Notes under the pieces: generated by a model
Databases searched by the model: none
What the model was told of the DNA's origin: nothing
What the model saw: the letters and a program-made list of their open reading frames with translations, nothing else
Source: Porphyrobacter sp. LM 6
Lineage (GTDB): Bacteria > Pseudomonadota > Alphaproteobacteria > Sphingomonadales > Sphingomonadaceae
Assembly (NCBI RefSeq): GCF_001720465.1
Contig: NZ_CP017113.1
Coordinates: 1,736,001-1,800,000 of the forward strand
Direction: 5' to 3'
DNA: 64,000 nucleotides
Translations under genes and position numbers: made by a program
Shown: in pieces, positions 1 through 7,416 of the stretch
Layout of the letters: every line of letters starts with the position of its first letter
Position numbering within the stretch: position 1 is the first letter of the stretch

Positions 1-1
1 C

Positions 2-409
2 AAGTATGGTAAACTCACCAGCACCCGCGAGGTGTTCGAGGTGGGGATGAACCGTGCGGTCGATATCCTCGCGCAGGCCGCCAATCGCGGTGCGGGCGGG
101 GCAGGGCGCGGCAAGGCCGAGGCGATCGCCACGCTCGGCGCGCACCCTGTCAGCGGGGGCGAGATCAAGGTCATGCCGGGCCGCTATGGCCCCTATGTGA
201 CCGACGGCACCACCAACGCCACGATCCCGCGCGATGTGAAGCCGGAAGATGTGACGATCGAGGCAGCCATCGCGCTCATTGATGCGCGTGTTGCCAAGGG
301 TCCGGTCAAGGGTGCCAAGAAGGGTGGGGCCAAGAAAAAGGCCGCGCCCAAGAAGGCTGCAGCCAAGAAGAAAGCACCGGCCAAAAAGAAAGCGCCGGCG
401 GCCAAGTAA
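2..409 (+). CDS. topA: DNA topoisomerase I, C-terminal part (gene enters from left edge)
   Basis: Open from the first bases of the window with no start, so this is the 3' end of a longer gene. It reads through a topoisomerase I C-terminal repeat (GRYGPYVTDG, then TNATIPRDVKPEDVTIEAA) and ends in a lysine/alanine-rich tail (KKKAAPKK-type runs, roughly the last 40 residues). Type IA topoisomerases relax negatively supercoiled DNA; the alphaproteobacterial enzymes commonly carry these C-terminal repeats and a basic tail that helps DNA binding. The catalytic toprim/tyrosine part lies outside the window. Identity rests on the repeat and tail only, but the pattern is characteristic. Confidence 0.85.
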   Translation, partial: KYGKLTSTREVFEVGMNRAVDILAQAANRGAGGAGRGKAEAIATLGAHPVSGGEIKVMPGRYGPYVTDGTTNATIPRDVKPEDVTIEAAIALIDARVAKGPVKGAKKGGAKKKAAPKKAAAKKKAPAKKKAPAAK

Positions 410-528
410 GCCGCCCATGCGTCAGGGCGAGGCGGGCGCGGGTCGTCCGCCCCGTTTTGCCTCGCGATGTTGGTAAATCGTCAATCATTGGCGCCTATCC
501 CTTGAGTCCCAGGACCAGGGGCCGCACC

Positions 529-831
529 GTGATTGAGATCGAAGTCCAGAACGAGACCCACCAGACCCAGAACCGCGTGCGCTTTGCCGCAGTTCCGCGC
601 ATCGGCGAAGGCCTGCGCCTGCGCGAACCCGACGGGATGTGGGCGAGCTATGACGTAATCGACGTGTGGTACCAGAAGGCCGAATTCGGCGATGTCTGGA
701 TGCCCTATCTCCATGTCCGCATCACCCCGGGCGAGGCCTTGGGCAACACGGCTACGGACGAAGTCTGGCCCGATGAATTTACCGGCAGCGATTACGAGGA
801 TCGTTTCGCCTCGCTGAGAGGGGAGCGCTAG
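529..831 (+). CDS. Conserved hypothetical protein, 100 aa
   Basis: A small soluble acidic protein (start read as V/MIEIEVQNETHQ) with no signal peptide or membrane segment and several aromatic residues (WASYDVIDVWYQ). The frame is open upstream to 457, but the GTG at 529 is preceded at good spacing by AGGGG, so it is preferred. It ends two bases before the GTG of the response regulator at 834, so the two genes are probably co-transcribed and translationally linked. I do not recognise the family; association with the response regulator is the only functional hint. Confidence 0.6.
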   Translation: MIEIEVQNETHQTQNRVRFAAVPRIGEGLRLREPDGMWASYDVIDVWYQKAEFGDVWMPYLHVRITPGEALGNTATDEVWPDEFTGSDYEDRFASLRGER

Positions 832-833
832 TC

Positions 834-1490
834 GTGCAGAATCTGATCAAGCGCCATTCCGGCCCCGCGCGTCGTTCCGCGCTGGAGGGCAAGACGCTGG
901 CGGAAAAGCTGGCGATGAACGAGGCCGCGCACGAAGCCGCTTACCGCGCCGCGCAGGCGCCGGCGGTGGAGCCGGTCGAGGCGACCCGCGCCGAGGCGGC
1001 CCAACCGCTGCCGCCGCGCCCCGCGCCCGCTGCGCCCGCCGATCCGTCCGATACCGCCGCGATTGTCGCGGCCGCCAAGGCAATGCGGGACCGCTATGCC
1101 GGGCAAGCCGCGCCGGCCGCAGTCGCGCGCACCTGCCTGATCGTCGATGACAGCCGGGTGATCCGCAAGGTCTCCTCCAAGATCGCTATCAGCCTCGGCT
1201 ATGTCGCGATCGAGGCCGAGAACGGCGAAGAAGCCCTCGCACGATGCAAGCGGGCAATGCCCGATCTGGTGCTGACCGACTGGAACATGCCCGAGATGGA
1301 CGGGATCGAATTCGTCCAGAAACTGCGCGCGATCCCCACGCCCAAGGAGCCGGTGGTTGTGTTCTGCACCTCGAACGGCGAGGCGCGCGATATCCACGAA
1401 GGCATCGGCGCAGGTGCCGACGACTACATCGTCAAACCCTTCGACGAAGCCGCCCTGCGCGCCAAGCTGGAGAAGCTGGGGCGGGGGTGA
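834..1490 (+). CDS. Response regulator with C-terminal receiver domain
   Basis: 218 residues. The first ~95 are an Ala/Pro-rich, probably disordered region; residues ~100-215 form a CheY-like receiver domain. The acidic pair is D105-D106, the phospho-acceptor is D149 (LTDWNMPEMDG), the switch Thr/Ser is at 179-180 (FCTS) and the conserved lysine is K201 (VKPFD). There is no output domain, so it acts through protein contacts as a CheY/DivK-type single-domain regulator. The GTG start follows the upstream gene by two bases. The last 57 bases recur with one mismatch at 2363-2419 beyond the next gene. The Pro/Ala-rich N-terminal extension is unusual for a CheY-like protein. Confidence 0.85.
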   Translation: MQNLIKRHSGPARRSALEGKTLAEKLAMNEAAHEAAYRAAQAPAVEPVEATRAEAAQPLPPRPAPAAPADPSDTAAIVAAAKAMRDRYAGQAAPAAVARTCLIVDDSRVIRKVSSKIAISLGYVAIEAENGEEALARCKRAMPDLVLTDWNMPEMDGIEFVQKLRAIPTPKEPVVVFCTSNGEARDIHEGIGAGADDYIVKPFDEAALRAKLEKLGRG

Positions 1491-1526
1491 CCTCCCGCCT
1501 TTTCGCCAGCCAGCCTCCGCTGCGTA

Positions 1527-2219
1527 TTACTTCGCCGCTTCCTTCGCGGCCTGCTCAGCCAGGTATTGGGCATAGCGGGCCCCGGCGCCGATGAAGCCGG
1601 GATCGAAGGTGCCGAGGGCGATGTAGGAGCCATCTTCCTGCCGTTTCAGCACGGCGAACTCGCCCTCGCTCAGGGTGATGCCTGTCGCGAAGTAGATATT
1701 GCCGATGTGGCTGACCAGCACAGTGTTGTCCTTGCTGTCCTTCGGGAGATCAGCGAGCAGGGCATTCAGCTCCTTGCCGGAAACGATTACGGTGCGTTCT
1801 TCGGTGTTGTCGTGGTGCATCAGGCGCGGCTCGATCTCGTAGCGGCCGAACATGAACCGCGCGGTCTCGGTCGCGCGGCACATCTCGCTTGAGAGCACGC
1901 GGCCGATCGGCCAGCCGAGCGCGCGGATGGCGACGCCCGTTTCGGCTGCCCCTGCAACGCCCGCGGGCGAGAGGTTGCGCTGCGCGTTGCAATCATTGGC
2001 CGGACGCGAATAATCGTCCCCGCGCGAGGGCACATTGGTGCGCTCGTGCCGCATCAGGATGACGAGGCCCCCGGCGCTCAACTGCTCGCTCAGCTCGCTT
2101 GGTTCCATATCGCGGTTCTCGAAGGTCGCGACCGGTTTGGGGCCTTCATCCGCAGACTGGGCCAGCGAGGGAGCGGCGAAAGCAAGAGCGAGACCGGCAA
2201 AGGCAAAAGCAAGGCGCAT
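1527..2219 (-). CDS. Exported histidine phosphatase family protein
   Basis: 230 residues with a clear signal peptide (cleavage near residue 20, PSLA-QS), so periplasmic. It has the histidine-phosphatase (phosphoglycerate-mutase-like) signature: MRHER at ~56-60 with the nucleophile H58, a SSEMCRATETA segment at ~110-120, and the second catalytic histidine at ~171 (LVSHIGN). Such proteins hydrolyse phosphomonoesters by a phosphohistidine intermediate; the substrate cannot be told. It converges on the response regulator and sits between that gene and a truncated copy of a regulator 3' end, which suggests it was brought in, or exposed, by a rearrangement. Confidence 0.8.
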   Translation of the reverse strand: MRLAFAFAGLALAFAAPSLAQSADEGPKPVATFENRDMEPSELSEQLSAGGLVILMRHERTNVPSRGDDYSRPANDCNAQRNLSPAGVAGAAETGVAIRALGWPIGRVLSSEMCRATETARFMFGRYEIEPRLMHHDNTEERTVIVSGKELNALLADLPKDSKDNTVLVSHIGNIYFATGITLSEGEFAVLKRQEDGSYIALGTFDPGFIGAGARYAQYLAEQAAKEAAK

Positions 2220-2335
2220 GGATAATTCCCCCCATCAACAGGTCCCCTGACTTGCCTAGCATTACGGGCACTTACAAGAGCGGTTGTTCAGGTCAGCACG
2301 AAAACGAGCAGAATGAATGCTCTTCGTAGCGAAGC

Positions 2336-2419
2336 ATTGCAGGGGCCGACGAGTGCATGGTGAAACCCTTCGACGAAGCGGCCCTGCGCGCCAAGCTGGA
2401 GAAGCTGGGGCGGGGGTGA
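2336..2419 (+). pseudogene. 3' remnant of a second response regulator gene
   Basis: A stop-free tail of about 27 codons reads AGADECMVKPFDEAALRAK... and ends at TGA 2417-2419, matching the end of the receiver domain encoded at 834-1490. The last 57 bases (2363-2419) differ from 1434-1490 at one position, while the preceding codons differ (GADECMV against GADDYIV). An in-frame TAG at 2327-2329 and lack of any start rule out an intact gene. It therefore looks like the end of a paralogue whose body has been lost. A hairpin (2418-2438) overlapping its stop may be the old terminator. Confidence 0.75.
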
Positions 2420-2438
2420 ACCACCACGCTCGTGGTTC
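2418..2438. terminator. Hairpin at the end of the regulator remnant
   Basis: GAACCAC (2418-2424) pairs perfectly with GTGGTTC (2432-2438) around a 7-base loop. It overlaps the remnant's stop codon and lies just beyond the 3' end of the minus-strand methyltransferase gene (stop at 2456), so it could stop transcripts from either side. No long T run follows, so termination is inferred from position. Confidence 0.4.
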
Positions 2439-2455
2439 CTCAGCGCCTTATCCCG

Positions 2456-3313
2456 TCACGCCGGGTCAGTCATCCGCAGGCAGGACATGAAGTAACCGCG
2501 TGAGCCGGACTGGAATTGCTCGAACTTGCGGCTGCCTTCCAGCGCCGCGTAGTTTCCGAGCCAGCGACCGATCAGGGCGCGTTCGAAGCGAGGCACCGCA
2601 CGGCGCAGAAGCGCGGCACGCCGTGCGGAATCAAGACGACACGCCTCGGCAACATGGGCGGTGATGTCGCGGATCTCACCTTTGAAACCCGCCTTTTCGA
2701 ACGATTCGAGAATACCCGGCGATTGCGCGGCAGTGCGGGCGTTGCAGTGCAGGAGCAGGCCTCCGGGCCTGAGAACGCGGCGCACCTCGGCAAGAAACGC
2801 GTCGAAATCGGGGTATTCGTGCGATGCCTCGACATTGAGCACCACATCGAACGTTTCGGCATCGAAAGGCAGGGCGATTGCCGAACCGCGCACGAATGTC
2901 AGGTTTGGTATGTCGGGGTGCATTCGCTGCGCGGCGTTGATCGCGTGGGCGGACAGGTCGAGGCCGGTAGCGACAATCGCCTTGCCACGTTCCTGCGCCA
3001 GATACGCCAGACCCCCGCCGCGTCCGCAACTCACCTCGAGCATGCGCGCGCCTGGAGCGAGCAGGCCGTCGCTCATCGCGAACAATGCGCGATAAAGTTC
3101 AAGCTGGAACTTTTCGGGATGGTCCAGCGCGGACGGGGCGTAGCCGTAATTGTTGGCGGAATGGTCCTGCCAGTCCCACCCGTAAAGTCGTTCCCAAAGC
3201 TGGGCGCGCCGCTCGGGGGATTTCAGATCTGCGAAAAAGCGTCGGCGGACCTCGCCGACTATCAGCCAACCAACAAGCGCGATGGCGACAAACGCCGCAA
3301 TCAGTTTGATCAT
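2456..3313 (-). CDS. Membrane-anchored class I SAM-dependent methyltransferase
   Basis: 285 residues. Residues ~3-20 (IAAFVAIALVGWLIVG) form one hydrophobic anchor followed by a basic stretch. A Rossmann methyltransferase domain starts near 88 with the SAM-binding motif I (MLEVSCGRGGG), then an acidic residue in TGLDLS and a motif-IV-like segment (DVVLNVEASHEY). The C-terminal ~60 residues contain aromatic and basic residues. Membrane anchoring suggests a lipid or quinone-type substrate, and the gene is divergent from a lipid desaturase and a lipid kinase, which fits; the substrate itself is not shown. The 130-bp divergent spacer to 3444 holds no other gene. Confidence 0.75.
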   Translation of the reverse strand: MIKLIAAFVAIALVGWLIVGEVRRRFFADLKSPERRAQLWERLYGWDWQDHSANNYGYAPSALDHPEKFQLELYRALFAMSDGLLAPGARMLEVSCGRGGGLAYLAQERGKAIVATGLDLSAHAINAAQRMHPDIPNLTFVRGSAIALPFDAETFDVVLNVEASHEYPDFDAFLAEVRRVLRPGGLLLHCNARTAAQSPGILESFEKAGFKGEIRDITAHVAEACRLDSARRAALLRRAVPRFERALIGRWLGNYAALEGSRKFEQFQSGSRGYFMSCLRMTDPA

Positions 3314-3443
3314 CGGCCCGATCCTCCCCGCGACTGCCTAGCAAAGATACGCCAGGTGAGCTATGTTTCCGTAGCGGAAGGTTGTGTCCTAGTCTGACGA
3401 AGTCTTCCCGCAGGGTCGCTGGCATGACGAAGGGGTGGGGGAC

Positions 3444-4427
3444 ATGCGACCTTCCGAAGGTAAACTGGCGGGCATGCCTACCGCCGATGCCCACGATATC
3501 GCGGCCACGCACCGACTTAGTCATCGGAACCGTTCGCGAAGTCTTTTGAAAGACCATCCAGAACTGCGCGCGCTCACCGGACATTATCCGGCAACGAGCG
3601 CCTTCATCGCGGCAATCGCAACCCTGCAATTGGCCATCGCTTTTGCTTTAAAGGACCAGCCATGGTGGCTGGTCATCGTGTGCGCCTATTTCGTCGGGGC
3701 GGTTATCGCGCTCGGGATCTGGACGCTGGTTCACGAATGCACCCATGATCTGGTGTTCCGCACCAGTGTTGCGAACCGGTGGATGGGTATTATCGCAGGC
3801 TTGCCTTTGATCATTCCGGCTACAACCGGATTTCGCACTTGCCACCTGCTGCACCACCGTCATCAGGGTGACGCCGTGCTTGATGGTGACATTCCGTCGG
3901 CATGGGAAATGCGACTGGTCGGCAAATGCCCGATCAAGAAGGCGGTGTGGCTGGCGTGCGGGGCGCTGATGCAGGCCTTGCGCCCGCTTCGAATGAAGGA
4001 TGTCACGATCGTCGACCGCTGGTTCGTTATGAATTTCGCGGTGCAGACGGTCTTCAACATCGCTGTGGTGATGCTGGGAGGATGGCAGGCGCTGGTCTAT
4101 TGTCTGCTGGCGAACATCTTCGCGCTGGGGCTTCATCCGCTTGGTGCACGATGGGTGCAGGAGCATTTCGAGCTCACACCCGGGCAGGACACCTATTCCT
4201 ACTATGGCCCGACGAACCGCCTCGTGTTCAATGCGGGCTACCATGTGGAGCACCATGACCTAATGCGCGTCGCCTGGGTGCGCCTTCCGAGCATTCGGCG
4301 TATCGCACCCGAGTATTATGCCGATCTGGCCCACTATCAATCGTGGACGCGACTGTTGCTTCGCTTCCTGAGCGATCGCCGGATCAAGCTTGACCGACGA
4401 ATGATCGTGGAGGCGGCCGACCAGTGA
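3444..4427 (+). CDS. Membrane fatty acid desaturase of the dihydroceramide delta-4 desaturase (DES1/DEGS) type
   Basis: About 327 residues with several membrane segments and the three histidine boxes of di-iron desaturases: HECTH (~97-101), HLLHH (~134-138) and HVEHH (~267-271). Details beyond the boxes match eukaryotic DES1 rather than acyl-lipid desaturases: HPELRALTG near the N-terminus, HHRHQGDAVLDGDIPS after box 2, and TYSYYGPTNRLVFNAGYHVEHHD followed by IRRIAPEYY and HYQSW. DES1 introduces the 4,5-trans double bond into dihydroceramide. The frame opens at GTG 3435; ATG 3444 has AAGGGG at good spacing, ATG 3474 is another option. It overlaps the downstream kinase gene by 4 bp. The exact substrate is inferred. 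Confidence 0.8.
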   Translation: MRPSEGKLAGMPTADAHDIAATHRLSHRNRSRSLLKDHPELRALTGHYPATSAFIAAIATLQLAIAFALKDQPWWLVIVCAYFVGAVIALGIWTLVHECTHDLVFRTSVANRWMGIIAGLPLIIPATTGFRTCHLLHHRHQGDAVLDGDIPSAWEMRLVGKCPIKKAVWLACGALMQALRPLRMKDVTIVDRWFVMNFAVQTVFNIAVVMLGGWQALVYCLLANIFALGLHPLGARWVQEHFELTPGQDTYSYYGPTNRLVFNAGYHVEHHDLMRVAWVRLPSIRRIAPEYYADLAHYQSWTRLLLRFLSDRRIKLDRRMIVEAADQ

Positions 4428-4768
4428 AGAACGGCAATATCCTGTCCCGGGCGAAGTTCAGTCTGGCGGGACTGCGGCACGCCTGGAGCCATGAACGCAG
4501 CTTTCGCACGCAGGTCATGTTCTCGGTCGTCGTGGTTGCCGTCCTTGCCTGGGAACAGCCGCCGCCCGTCTGGTGGATTGCGATTGCGCTGGCGCTCGCC
4601 ATTGCCAGTGCGATGGAACTGATCAATGCCGCGATAGAGGCCTTGGCGGATCGCCTGCATCCCGAGCCGCACCCGCAGATCGGTCAGGCAAAGGACATGG
4701 CCTCGGCGGCAGCCTTTGTGCTCAATTCTTGCTGCGGAATAATCGTGCTGTTGATGCTTTTCCGCTGA
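4424..4768 (+). CDS. dgkA: Diacylglycerol kinase (DgkA family)
   Basis: 114 residues, the usual size for the small trimeric inner-membrane lipid kinase. Features are the N-terminal amphipathic segment (SLAGLRHAWSHERSFRTQ), three membrane spans, and the family signature ELINAAIEALADRL (~65-78) with the catalytic glutamates, followed by KDMASAAAF. It phosphorylates diacylglycerol, recycling lipid left over from membrane-derived glycan synthesis; some family members use undecaprenol. The GTG start overlaps the TGA of the desaturase (GTGA), so the two are translationally coupled, which hints that it may act on a lipid linked to the desaturase. Confidence 0.88.
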   Translation: MKNGNILSRAKFSLAGLRHAWSHERSFRTQVMFSVVVVAVLAWEQPPPVWWIAIALALAIASAMELINAAIEALADRLHPEPHPQIGQAKDMASAAAFVLNSCCGIIVLLMLFR

Positions 4769-4783
4769 TATTGGCGGGACTCG

Positions 4784-5701
4784 TCACCGCACCCAATCGA
4801 GCCCGATTTCCTCGAACAGTTCCTTGTCCTCGGCCCAGTTCTCGAGCACCTTCACGTGCAGGTAGAGGTGCACCTTCACCCCCAGCACCTCGGCCAGTTC
4901 CGCGCGGGCGGCGGCGCCGATGGCCTTGATCTTTGATCCGCCCTTGCCGAGCACGATCGCGCGCTGGTTGTCGCGGGTCACCACGATCTGCTGGTGGATT
5001 TCCACGCTGCCATCGGGGCGCACTTCGTATTTCTCGGGGCGCACCGCGCTGTCATAGGGCAGTTCCTCGTGGAGCTGCTGGTAGAGCTGTTCGCGGGTGA
5101 TCTCGGCGGCGAGCAGGCGTTCGGAAGCATCGGAGACCTGATCTTCGGGATACATCCATTCGCCTTCGGGCATCAGCCTGGCGAGGTTGTCTTTCAGTTC
5201 CGGCACGCCTTCGCCGGTGAGGGCCGAGACGAAGAAGATCTCGGCGAAATCGACCTTGCCCGAAAGCTCCTGTGCCAGCGCGAGGAGCGGTTCCTTCTTG
5301 GCGCGGTCGACCTTGTTGAGGACGAGGATCTTGCGTTCCGGGCGTTGGCTGAGGGTTTCGAGCAGCGGCTCAAGCTCGTGGCGGCGCTGCTTGATCGGAT
5401 CGACCAGCAGCAGCACGGCATCGGCCGCCTCGGCACCTTCCCACGCGGCGCTCACCATCGCGCGGTCAAGACGGCGGCGGGGGGCGAAGATGCCGGGGGT
5501 GTCAACGAGGATCATCTGCGTGGGCGCGCCGTCCAGCTCGTGCAGGGCAATGCCGAGCATCCGCGCGCGGGTGGTCTGCGCCTTGGCGCTGGTGATCGCG
5601 ACCTTCTGGCCGACGAGGCTGTTCACAAGGGTCGATTTGCCCGCATTGGGCGCGCCGAGCACGGCAACGACGCCGCAACGGGTAGGGGTGGTTTCAGTCA
5701 T
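4784..5701 (-). CDS. era: GTPase Era
   Basis: 305 residues, close to the usual Era length. G1 is GAPNAGKST, G3 is DTPG (ILVDTPGIFAPRR) and G4 is NKVD (KILVLNKVDRAKK). The C-terminal KH domain shows the GKGGSKIKAIGAAAR signature. Era binds the 3' end of 16S rRNA and helps 30S maturation. It lies downstream of lepB-rnc on the same strand, the common order in proteobacteria, but here separated from rnc by 146 bp that contain a parS-type palindrome and a short tandem repeat. ATG 5701 is chosen because MTETTPTRCG directly precedes the G domain; ATG 5713 is also in frame. Confidence 0.95.
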   Translation of the reverse strand: MTETTPTRCGVVAVLGAPNAGKSTLVNSLVGQKVAITSAKAQTTRARMLGIALHELDGAPTQMILVDTPGIFAPRRRLDRAMVSAAWEGAEAADAVLLLVDPIKQRRHELEPLLETLSQRPERKILVLNKVDRAKKEPLLALAQELSGKVDFAEIFFVSALTGEGVPELKDNLARLMPEGEWMYPEDQVSDASERLLAAEITREQLYQQLHEELPYDSAVRPEKYEVRPDGSVEIHQQIVVTRDNQRAIVLGKGGSKIKAIGAAARAELAEVLGVKVHLYLHVKVLENWAEDKELFEEIGLDWVR

Positions 5702-5763
5702 GAGCGGGGCCATAGCCGCTTGGCACCCGCTTGTCGAAGGCCAGCGCGGGTTTCGGGGCGGCC

Positions 5764-5814
5764 AGACCCCCTTAGACCCCTGCTAGACCCCCTCTAGACC
5801 CCCTTTAGGCCCCC
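5764..5814. repeat. Short tandem repeat, AGACCCCC units
   Basis: Five imperfect units of the pattern AGACCCCCTNT with 10-11 bp spacing (starts near 5764, 5774, 5785, 5796 and 5807; the last reads AGGCCCCC). Several junctions form CTAG. The repeat lies in the era-rnc spacer about 10 bp from the parS-type site. It shows no coding frame. It could be simple slippage-derived DNA; no function can be assigned. Confidence 0.7.
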
Positions 5815-5823
5815 AGAGCGGGG

Positions 5824-5841
5824 ATGTTCCACGTGGAACAT
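5824..5841. promoter_or_regulatory. parS: parS-type centromere site (ParB-binding palindrome)
   Basis: ATGTTCCACGTGGAACAT is a perfect 18-bp palindrome whose inner 16 bases, TGTTCCACGTGGAACA, match the chromosomal parS sequence used by ParB of alphaproteobacteria and many other bacteria. It sits between the stop of rnc (5848) and the end of era, in non-coding DNA. ParB loads on parS, spreads as a CTP-dependent clamp and recruits ParA and SMC for origin segregation. Chance occurrence of a perfect 16-mer of this sequence is very unlikely. parS sites usually cluster near oriC, so the window may be origin-proximal; no parAB or dnaA is visible here. Confidence 0.8.
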
Positions 5842-5847
5842 TGTCCC

Positions 5848-6534
5848 TCAGCCGAAGCGTTCGAGGAAAGCCTTGGCGGCGAGCTTTTCGGCCTCGCTCT
5901 TGCTGGTCGCGGTGGCCTCTGCCGATCCGACATTGCGGATCGATACCCGCACGGTGAAGCGCGCCGCATGGTCCGGCCCGCTGCGGTCCACGACCTCGTA
6001 GACCGGCCCTGCACGGCGGTTGCCCGCAGCCCATTCCTGCAGCGCGCTCTTGGGATGCTTGGCCTTGCCGACATCGCCCTCAAGCTCCTGCGCCCACAGG
6101 CGGTAGATGATCGCCTGCGCCGCATCGAACCCCTGTTCGATGAAGCACGCGCCGATCAGCGCCTCCATCACATCGCCGAGGATATTGTCGCTATCCGCCC
6201 CGCCATCATCACGCGCCTGCTTGCCGAGGCGGATGTGCTCGGGAAGGCCGATCACGCGGGCAATGCGCGCGCAAGTCGAGCCGCTGACGAGCGCGTTGAG
6301 GCGCTGGGAGAGCTTGCCTTCCGGCCCGTCGCCCGCGCGGAACAGCCAGCTGGCAACCGCGAGGCCGAGCACGCGGTCACCGAGGAATTCGAGCCGCTGG
6401 TAATCGCTCGCCCCGCCCGGGCCGGCGCCGTTGAAGCTGCCGTGGGTCAGCGCCTCGAGCCAGACGGTGGGATTGTGGATCGCGAAGCCCTGGGCTTCGA
6501 GCCATTCGCCGGTGACGGGATCGAGCCCGCTCAC
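5848..6534 (-). CDS. rnc: Ribonuclease III
   Basis: 228 residues. The RNase III signature is LEFLGDRVLGL (E49 to L57 region), with the second acidic cluster DVMEALIGA, and a C-terminal double-stranded RNA-binding domain (KSALQEWAAGN ... ATATSKSEAEKLAAKAFLERFG). It cleaves dsRNA, including the rRNA precursor. The frame continues upstream into lepB, but the GTG at 6534 overlaps the lepB TGA (GTGA) and gives the normal length, so coupling to lepB is likely. Confidence 0.93.
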   Translation of the reverse strand: MSGLDPVTGEWLEAQGFAIHNPTVWLEALTHGSFNGAGPGGASDYQRLEFLGDRVLGLAVASWLFRAGDGPEGKLSQRLNALVSGSTCARIARVIGLPEHIRLGKQARDDGGADSDNILGDVMEALIGACFIEQGFDAAQAIIYRLWAQELEGDVGKAKHPKSALQEWAAGNRRAGPVYEVVDRSGPDHAARFTVRVSIRNVGSAEATATSKSEAEKLAAKAFLERFG

Positions 6535-7367
6535 AGCGCATCTCCGATCCGGTCCCAGCGCGCGGCGGAAAACCAAGTCCACGGCTTGACCCATTCGGCG
6601 CTGCCATCGGTCGACCAGACGATGAAGGCGGCGCGGCCAACCAGCAGGTCTTGCGGCACCAGGCCGACCGCATCGCCCGCCGCGGCCGGCCAGCGGCTGT
6701 CGCGCGAATTGTCGCGGTTGTCGCCCATCACGAACATCATGCCCTCGGGCACGGTGCGGGGGGCATAGCCATCGCCCTGCGTGAGGCCGAAATCGAGTAC
6801 GTCGTAGCTCGTGCCGCCGGGCAGGGTCTCGCGGAAACGGGTGTAGCGGCAGGCCTCGCTGCCTGAACCCGTCCGCACCAGCGTTCCGCCCCAGACGCAA
6901 CCGGTGTTGACCGATTGCGGGACCAGCGCATCATCGATCCGCTGCTTGGGCACCAGGCGCCCGTTGAGGACAAGCTGGCCGCCGACCATGCCGACACTGT
7001 CGCCCGGCAGGCCGATGACCCGCTTGATGTAATCGCGCCCGTCGACCGGATGCTTAAAGATCACGATATCGCCGCGCTGCGGTGAGCCGGGCAGGATGCG
7101 CCCCTCGGGCAGCGGCAGTTCGACAGGGAAGGAATGGCGCGAAAAGCCGTAAGGCCACTTGCTCGCCAGCAGATAATCCCCGTTCATCAGCCGCGGCAGC
7201 ATGCTTTCCGACGGAATCGAGAAGGGCGAGAATACGAATACCCGGAAAATCAGCACCACCAGCAACAGCTTGATGATAAACCACACAAACCCGCTTCGGC
7301 CCTCGTCCTTGCGCGCGGCTTGGGCGGCAGGCGGCATTGAGCCGAAGGATTGGGTCTTAACATCCAT
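6531..7367 (-). CDS. lepB: Signal peptidase I
   Basis: 278 residues. A membrane span at ~28-46 (VWFIIKLLLVVLIFRVFVF) is followed by the catalytic serine in PSESMLPRL (S55) and the general-base lysine K115 in DYIKRVIGLPGD; the GDNRDNSRDSR box lies near the C-terminus. It removes signal peptides from exported preproteins on the periplasmic face. The open frame extends far upstream across pgi, but ATG 7367 gives the proper N-terminus and is 49 bp from the divergent pgi start. First gene of lepB-rnc-(parS)-era. Confidence 0.93.
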   Translation of the reverse strand: MDVKTQSFGSMPPAAQAARKDEGRSGFVWFIIKLLLVVLIFRVFVFSPFSIPSESMLPRLMNGDYLLASKWPYGFSRHSFPVELPLPEGRILPGSPQRGDIVIFKHPVDGRDYIKRVIGLPGDSVGMVGGQLVLNGRLVPKQRIDDALVPQSVNTGCVWGGTLVRTGSGSEACRYTRFRETLPGGTSYDVLDFGLTQGDGYAPRTVPEGMMFVMGDNRDNSRDSRWPAAAGDAVGLVPQDLLVGRAAFIVWSTDGSAEWVKPWTWFSAARWDRIGDAL

Positions 7368-7416
7368 TGCCTCTGCCCTTAGGCGCAGCGGCAGTTTTGC
7401 GCAAAGGGGAACGGTG

